This document shows positions 5,804-6,883 of a DNA stretch of 6,883 nucleotides, one piece after another. The position numbers and the translations under genes are program-made. The stretch is from Variovorax sp. (GTDB lineage: Bacteria; Pseudomonadota; Gammaproteobacteria; Burkholderiales; Burkholderiaceae_C): the NCBI GenBank assembly GCA_028292835.1, contig JAQGLP010000233.1, positions 1 through 6,883 of the forward strand, read 5' to 3'. The first letter of the stretch is position 1. Every line of letters begins with the position of its first letter. The notes under the pieces were generated by a model. It did no database searches. It had not been told where the DNA came from and saw nothing but the letters and a program-made list of their open reading frames with translations.

Positions 5804-6709
5804 TCAGGCGGCGCGCAGCGCGGCGCGCAATCCAGCGCCGATGTCGGGCCGCTCCAGAAAGGGATCGGCCGGGTTCGTGCCTGCGACGATGTTCTCCATG
5901 CGGCTCCTCACGTTGCCCAGCGCCTTCGGGTGGCTGTAGACGTAGAACTGGTTGGCGGCGATGGCATCGAACACTTTCTGCGCCACCTCGGCGGCACTCA
6001 CCTTGCCGCTGCCGACGGCCTTGTCGCTCATGGCCCGGCCGATCAGCTGGCTCTTGGTCATCTCGCCGGCAGCCGGTGCACCGGGGCGGTTGCGCTCGCT
6101 GCGGGTGATGCCGGTCGGCACGAAGTACGGGCACAGCAGGCTGGCGCCGACCTGGTCGGTCACGAGCTTCAGGTCCTGGTAGAGCGTCTCGGTCAGGCTC
6201 ACGACAGCCGCCTTGGCGGCGTTGTAGATGCCCATGTTGGGCGGTGTCAGCAGCCCGGCCATGCTGGCGGTGTTGACGATGTGGCCGCGCCACGTCGGGT
6301 CCTGCGCGGCGGCCTCCAGCATCATGGGCGTGAACAGCCGCACGCCGTGCACCACGCCCATCAGGTCGACCCCGAGCACCCACTCCCAGTCGGCCACCGT
6401 GTTTTCCCACACCAGCCCGCCGGCACCGACGCCCGCGTTGTTGAAGACGAAATGCGGCGCACCGAAGCGCTGCTGGACGGCCTGCGCCAGCGCTTCCATC
6501 TGCGCCGCGTCGGCCACGTCCACTTTCTGCGCCAGCACCTGCGCGCCAGCGGCCTCCATCTCGGTGCGGGCGGCGTCGAGCGCGTCCTGCTGCACGTCGA
6601 CCAGCACCAGCTTCATGCCGCGCGCGGCACCGATGCGCGCGCATTCGAGGCCGAAGCCCGAGCCGGCACCGGTGAGCACGGCGGTCTTGCCGTTGAAGTC
6701 TTGAATCAT
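5804..6709 (-). CDS. Classical short-chain dehydrogenase/reductase (SDR), NAD(P)-dependent
   Basis: A 301-residue cytoplasmic oxidoreductase. Seen: cofactor motif TGAGSGFG (13-20); an aspartate ending the second strand (LVLVDVQ, D38), which usually favours NAD(H) over NADP(H); VDVAD (63-67), which contacts the adenine; NNAG (90-93); the catalytic serine in NTASMAG (S149); and YNAAK with Y162 and K166. The fourth member of the usual Asn-Ser-Tyr-Lys tetrad is an aspartate here (D115 in GVDLMG). The C-terminal part is about 50 residues longer than in a minimal 250-residue SDR and includes QFYVYSHPKALGNVRSRMENI. Reaction inferred: oxidation of an alcohol or reduction of a ketone on an unknown substrate. 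The ATG at 6709 follows AAAGGA by nine bases. It lies 181 bp before DUF1428, so it may be a separate unit. Confidence 0.94.
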   Translation of the reverse strand: MIQDFNGKTAVLTGAGSGFGLECARIGAARGMKLVLVDVQQDALDAARTEMEAAGAQVLAQKVDVADAAQMEALAQAVQQRFGAPHFVFNNAGVGAGGLVWENTVADWEWVLGVDLMGVVHGVRLFTPMMLEAAAQDPTWRGHIVNTASMAGLLTPPNMGIYNAAKAAVVSLTETLYQDLKLVTDQVGASLLCPYFVPTGITRSERNRPGAPAAGEMTKSQLIGRAMSDKAVGSGKVSAAEVAQKVFDAIAANQFYVYSHPKALGNVRSRMENIVAGTNPADPFLERPDIGAGLRAALRAA

Positions 6710-6845
6710 GAAATAGCGTCCTTTGGTGGATGTCTCGAGTTCGGGGCAGAAGCATGGATCGCGGCGCGGACTGCGTACAGGGTCGCGACAACCACCGATT
6801 GAACCGCTTTCCGGGCGCGCCGGCTGTCGTTCGCGCGACCGGGCG

Positions 6846-6883
6846 TCAGGCCAGCCGCTTGAAGCCGTCGGCGCTCCAGGCCT
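6846..6883 (-). CDS. Possible 3' end of an unidentified upstream gene (last 11 codons)
   Basis: Entering from the right edge, one frame reads AWSADGFKRLA and ends at the TGA at 6848-6846. The residues look like a plausible protein C-terminus, and the orientation agrees with the rest of the window. Eleven codons are too few to identify a family or to exclude chance. The 136 bp between this stop and the SDR start (6710-6845) hold no gene, and I saw no convincing promoter or terminator there. Confidence 0.35.
   Translation of the reverse strand, partial: AWSADGFKRLA

Noticed and set aside
5621..6802. A 393-residue open frame on the plus strand
   Set aside because: It lies antisense to the SDR gene, whose motifs are complete and unmistakable; this frame shows only His/Arg/Gly-rich shadow composition.
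6781..6840. A 7-bp inverted repeat (GGTCGCG ... CGCGACC) with a 46-base spacer upstream of the SDR gene
   Set aside because: A short GC-only match over a long spacer is expected by chance at this base composition.

Overview
This is a GC-rich stretch of bacterial DNA in which every gene I can support lies on the minus strand, so transcription runs from the right end to the left. The GC-rich third codon positions, the split PqiA genes with a downstream PqiB, the CusF-like copper protein and the SDR/DUF1428 genes suggest a betaproteobacterium, probably Burkholderiales and perhaps Comamonadaceae. That placement is an inference from protein style, not a database result.

In transcription order (right to left): the last 11 codons of an unidentified gene may end at 6846. 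Next comes a classical short-chain dehydrogenase/reductase (5804-6709). After a 181-bp gap holding an 8-bp inverted repeat there is a DUF1428 (YbaA-like) protein (5263-5622), followed 25 bp later by an orphan TIGR04325-type putative methyltransferase (4395-5237). A 291-bp stretch with no intact gene follows. It holds what I read as the C-terminal tail of a broken cupredoxin gene (about 4218-4304). Next are a small CusF-like periplasmic copper-binding protein (3771-4103) and a DHA2-type drug/proton antiporter (2267-3667). The window ends in a pqi cluster: two separate PqiA half-proteins (1554-2213 and 838-1557) and the first 280 residues of PqiB (left edge to 841).

The two outer parts look like ordinary chromosome. 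The left part would be an envelope operon: PqiA/PqiB proteins are known to form an inner-membrane and periplasm-spanning MCE system for moving lipids or hydrophobic compounds, and here its genes are chained by ATGA stop/start overlaps. The exporter ends only 53 bp upstream and may be co-transcribed. The middle (about 3771-5237) looks more accessory. It is visibly less GC-rich than the exporter gene (hand counts of about 57-63% in several sampled 60-base lines, against 83% in one line of the exporter), contains a broken copper gene beside an intact copper-binding gene, and carries an orphan methyltransferase of a family usually met in surface-polysaccharide loci. This looks like a remodelled copper-handling locus into which other DNA has been joined.

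I see no CRISPR array, tRNA, rRNA, complete insertion sequence or convincing rho-independent terminator. I also find no clear evidence of a wholly new system. The most interesting spots are the cupredoxin remnant and its junction with the methyltransferase gene, and the SD-less start of the first pqiA gene behind a 13-codon mini-ORF.
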